Shown one piece after another: positions 6,013 through 7,813 of a stretch of DNA of 7,813 nt. The notes beneath the pieces are model-generated. The model was given only the letters and a program-made list of their open reading frames with translations. It did not search any database and was not told the origin of the DNA. The position numbers were made by a program, and so were the translations under genes. How positions within the stretch are numbered: the first letter of the stretch is position 1; every line of letters begins with the position of its first letter. Source of the stretch: CAYOHP01 sp964403795 [NCBI: uncultured bacterium] (GTDB taxonomy: Bacteria > Muiribacteriota > UBA6191 > CAZXTJ01); the NCBI GenBank assembly GCA_964403795.1, contig CAYOHP010000217.1:1-7813 (forward strand), given 5' to 3'.

Positions 6013-7113
6013 CTACGGGGTGGGGGAAGGCGGGGACGCGCTCCCCGGGACACCCAGCCGGGGTCCCGGGCGGGAGAGATCCGCCTCGGACTCCGTGGGC
6101 TCGGCGAGCTGATCCAGCTTCGAGAAGTCGATGGTGCGACGACCATCGGCGGCTCGCCCCAGGATGTCCCGGAAGCGACCGCCCCAGGCCAGGTCCTCGG
6201 CCCGGTAGGACGTGAAGGAGTGGATCGGCTGGCAGTAGGAGGCGTCGGTGCCGGTGAGACACACCACCACCTCGAACCCGGCGGCTGCCAGGTCGGCGCT
6301 GGTGCGGCCGTGGAGCGGACTCCCCGGGACGATGGGGTGGATCACGGTCCAGGCGTGGAGGAAGAGCGGCGACTCGCTGCGCACCAGGTCGAGATCGACG
6401 ATCCGGGAGAAGGCGATGCCCTCGGCGGTCCTGCCCGGGAGGGCCACGAAGGCCCGAACCCGCACGTCCACGATCTGGTTCCGGCGCAGGTTGGCGACCC
6501 GGAGGACCAGCGAGTCCACGCCTTCCCAGCGCGAGAGCAGGGCCTTCGACGAGAAACGGACCCGGGCCCGGGGCAGGGCGAAGCGGGCGTAGCAGAGACC
6601 GGTCATCAGGGCGAGGCCGAGGAGCCCCGAGAGGGTCTCGGCCACCATGACCAGGTTCGCCCAGGGGGTGATCGGGGCCAGGCCCTCCCGGCCCAGGGTG
6701 GAGAGCACGTGGCAACTGGCGAACCAGAGCTGGAGGGGATCGCCCGGGGGCAGGCCCTCGAGGCAGTCGCCTCCCAGGCGATAGAGCAGGGCGAATCCCG
6801 CGGCCAGGGCACCGTAGGCGGCCAGCAGCCCGGCCAGCAGCTGCGGCCAGGAGACCACCAGGAGCTGGTGGAAGAGGTCGAAACGGCGGTCGCGGGTGAG
6901 ACCCAGACGCCGCAGGTTGAAGCTGCCGTCCTGGTTGAGCAGGCGTTCGCCTCGGTAGGCCTGCAGCTCGCCCGCACGGGGCTCGCTGGTGACGTCTTCG
7001 GCCTCCGCTGCTCCCCCTGGCCCAGCCAGGGGCGCTCCGGCTGCCGCCCTGTGGGGTGCCGGGTCGGGGACGGGCTCCGACCCCGGGAGGGGGTCGCGAG
7101 GGGGCTGGGCCAT
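6013..7113 (-). CDS. KirBac-like inward-rectifier channel homologue with altered selectivity filter
   Basis: A 366-aa inner-membrane protein with full inward-rectifier architecture. It has a slide helix and LLVVSWPQ (about 77-90), TM1 (about 90-112), a pore helix (126-138) and TM2 (151-176, running into TGLCYARFALPRARVRFS). The Kir cytoplasmic beta domain follows (about 177-330), with LRVANLRRNQIVDVRVRA, LHAWTVIHPI, GSPLHG, LTGTDASYCQPIHSFTSY and IDFSKLDQL. This matches KirBac1.1 almost without gaps from memory. The filter is the exception. Where Kir channels have TVGYG(D), this protein has T139-L-G-R-E-G144, and the pore-helix glutamate position is H135. K+ selectivity is therefore doubtful. 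The first 50 and last 15 residues are Pro/Ala/Gly-rich and likely disordered. The gene is convergent with the radical SAM gene (10 bp apart). The Shine-Dalgarno before ATG 7113 is poor, but no better in-frame start was seen. Confidence 0.9.
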   Translation of the reverse strand: MAQPPRDPLPGSEPVPDPAPHRAAAGAPLAGPGGAAEAEDVTSEPRAGELQAYRGERLLNQDGSFNLRRLGLTRDRRFDLFHQLLVVSWPQLLAGLLAAYGALAAGFALLYRLGGDCLEGLPPGDPLQLWFASCHVLSTLGREGLAPITPWANLVMVAETLSGLLGLALMTGLCYARFALPRARVRFSSKALLSRWEGVDSLVLRVANLRRNQIVDVRVRAFVALPGRTAEGIAFSRIVDLDLVRSESPLFLHAWTVIHPIVPGSPLHGRTSADLAAAGFEVVVCLTGTDASYCQPIHSFTSYRAEDLAWGGRFRDILGRAADGRRTIDFSKLDQLAEPTESEADLSRPGPRLGVPGSASPPSPTP

Positions 7114-7185
7114 GCCTCGAAGGTAGCTCGAGGAGCGGCTCGTGGGTATCCCGCACCCGCCCTAGACGGTGGCTCCAGGCAAGTC

Positions 7186-7202
7186 TCCCAGGCACCCTGG
7201 GA
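7186..7202. promoter_or_regulatory. 17-bp inverted repeat TCCCAGG-CAC-CCTGGGA, candidate operator
   Basis: A perfect 7-3-7 inverted repeat in the middle of the divergent region, 73 bp from the Kir-homologue start and 148 bp from the collagen-like gene start. No T tract follows it on either strand, so it is not a terminator. Central position between two divergent genes and dyad symmetry suggest a binding site for a regulator acting on one or both. Confidence 0.35.
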
Positions 7203-7295
7203 AGAAATGTCCAGTTCCGGCTTCCCCTCGCACCCGCCGATGGTTACTATGATGGGAGAGCGGGACCTTGCCGGTTTCGGCTTGGGCGTGCTCCG

Positions 7296-7313
7296 GTGCC
7301 GGAACTGCGGCAC
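7296..7313 (+). other. Hairpin in the leader of the collagen-like gene
   Basis: GTGCCG and CGGCAC form a perfect 6-bp stem with a 6-nt loop (GAACTG). It lies 36 nt before the GTG start. A smaller stem, GCCG-GTTT-CGGC, lies just upstream at 7270-7281. Both would be in the mRNA leader if transcription starts near 7257. They may affect mRNA stability or translation, but short perfect stems are common in DNA this rich in G and C. Confidence 0.3.
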
Positions 7314-7333
7314 GGCAAATCGACGGCGACGTC

Positions 7334-7343
7334 AGGAAGGGAG
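7334..7343 (+). promoter_or_regulatory. Ribosome binding site fixing the GTG start at 7350
   Basis: AGGAAGGGAG ends six nucleotides before GTG 7350. A TGA stop sits directly upstream in the same frame (7347-7349), so no earlier start is possible. The resulting product begins with a signal peptide, which confirms the choice. Confidence 0.75.
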
Positions 7344-7349
7344 TCCTGA

Positions 7350-7813
<464 letters not shown>

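Larger units (their letters stand above)
7114..7349. promoter_or_regulatory. Divergent intergenic region between Kir homologue and collagen-like gene
   Basis: The 236 bp must hold promoters for both outward-facing genes. The clearest elements are inverted repeats, listed separately. For the plus strand, TACTAT (7245-7250) matches four of six bases of a -10 box, but the best -35 at 17-nt spacing is TTCCCC, a weak match. The stretch around 7241-7260 is AT-richer than its surroundings, which fits a promoter. That would leave an untranslated leader of about 90 nt before GTG 7350. No known riboswitch consensus could be matched to the leader. Confidence 0.4.

Noticed and set aside
5983-6020. Bidirectional terminator between the convergent radical SAM and Kir genes
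   Set aside because: Only a 4-bp stem (AGGG-CCG-CCCT) lies in the 10-bp gap and its borders, and there is no T tract on either strand.
3531-6146. 871-codon minus-strand frame opposite the operon
   Set aside because: The translation is Pro/Gly/Arg/Ser-rich without domains and opposes three genes with intact catalytic motifs.
7251-7349. Possible riboswitch (glycine or cyclic-di-GMP type) in the leader of the collagen-like gene
   Set aside because: Fragments such as GGGAGAG and GGCAAA resemble parts of these classes. The required conserved cores and helices could not be laid out.

Overview
The window is strongly GC-rich bacterial DNA with almost every third codon position G or C. It contains a Hanks-type membrane Ser/Thr kinase, a KirBac-type channel homologue and an acidic collagen-like secreted protein. 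This combination suggests a free-living bacterium from a high-GC, signalling-rich lineage such as Acidobacteriota, Myxococcota or a related uncultured phylum. No marker gene is present, so the phylum is a guess. No RNA gene, insertion sequence, CRISPR array or phage gene was seen.

Layout from left to right. (1) Positions 1-207 have no recognisable gene, only GC-rich inverted repeats. (2) On the minus strand, 208-1161 encodes an ADP-ribosylglycohydrolase. It has a possible leaderless promoter that overlaps a 15-bp inverted repeat. (3) A strong rho-independent terminator for minus-strand transcripts (1216-1254) separates it from the upstream kinase gene. (4) On the minus strand, 1333-3534 encodes a Ser/Thr protein kinase with one membrane segment and a large, unrecognised extracytoplasmic domain. 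(5) After a 103-bp divergent gap, a plus-strand operon (3638-6002) encodes an alpha/beta hydrolase, a Nudix hydrolase and an AmmeMemoRadiSam-type radical SAM enzyme. Its genes are joined by ATGA and GTGA stop/start overlaps. (6) Convergent to this, on the minus strand, 6013-7113 encodes an inward-rectifier (KirBac-like) channel homologue whose K+ selectivity filter is replaced by TLGREG. (7) After a 236-bp divergent intergenic region with two clear inverted repeats, a plus-strand gene starts at GTG 7350 and runs off the right edge. It encodes an exported protein with a glycine-zipper hydrophobic segment followed by perfect Gly-Ala/Asp-Asp triplets.

The three-gene operon is the only unit where joint function is well supported, by translational coupling. 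The kinase and ADP-ribosylglycohydrolase suggest post-translational signalling, but the terminator between them argues that they are separate transcription units. The least ordinary items are the filter-less Kir homologue and, divergent from it, the proline-free, all-acidic collagen-like protein. Whether those two are functionally linked cannot be told from this window.
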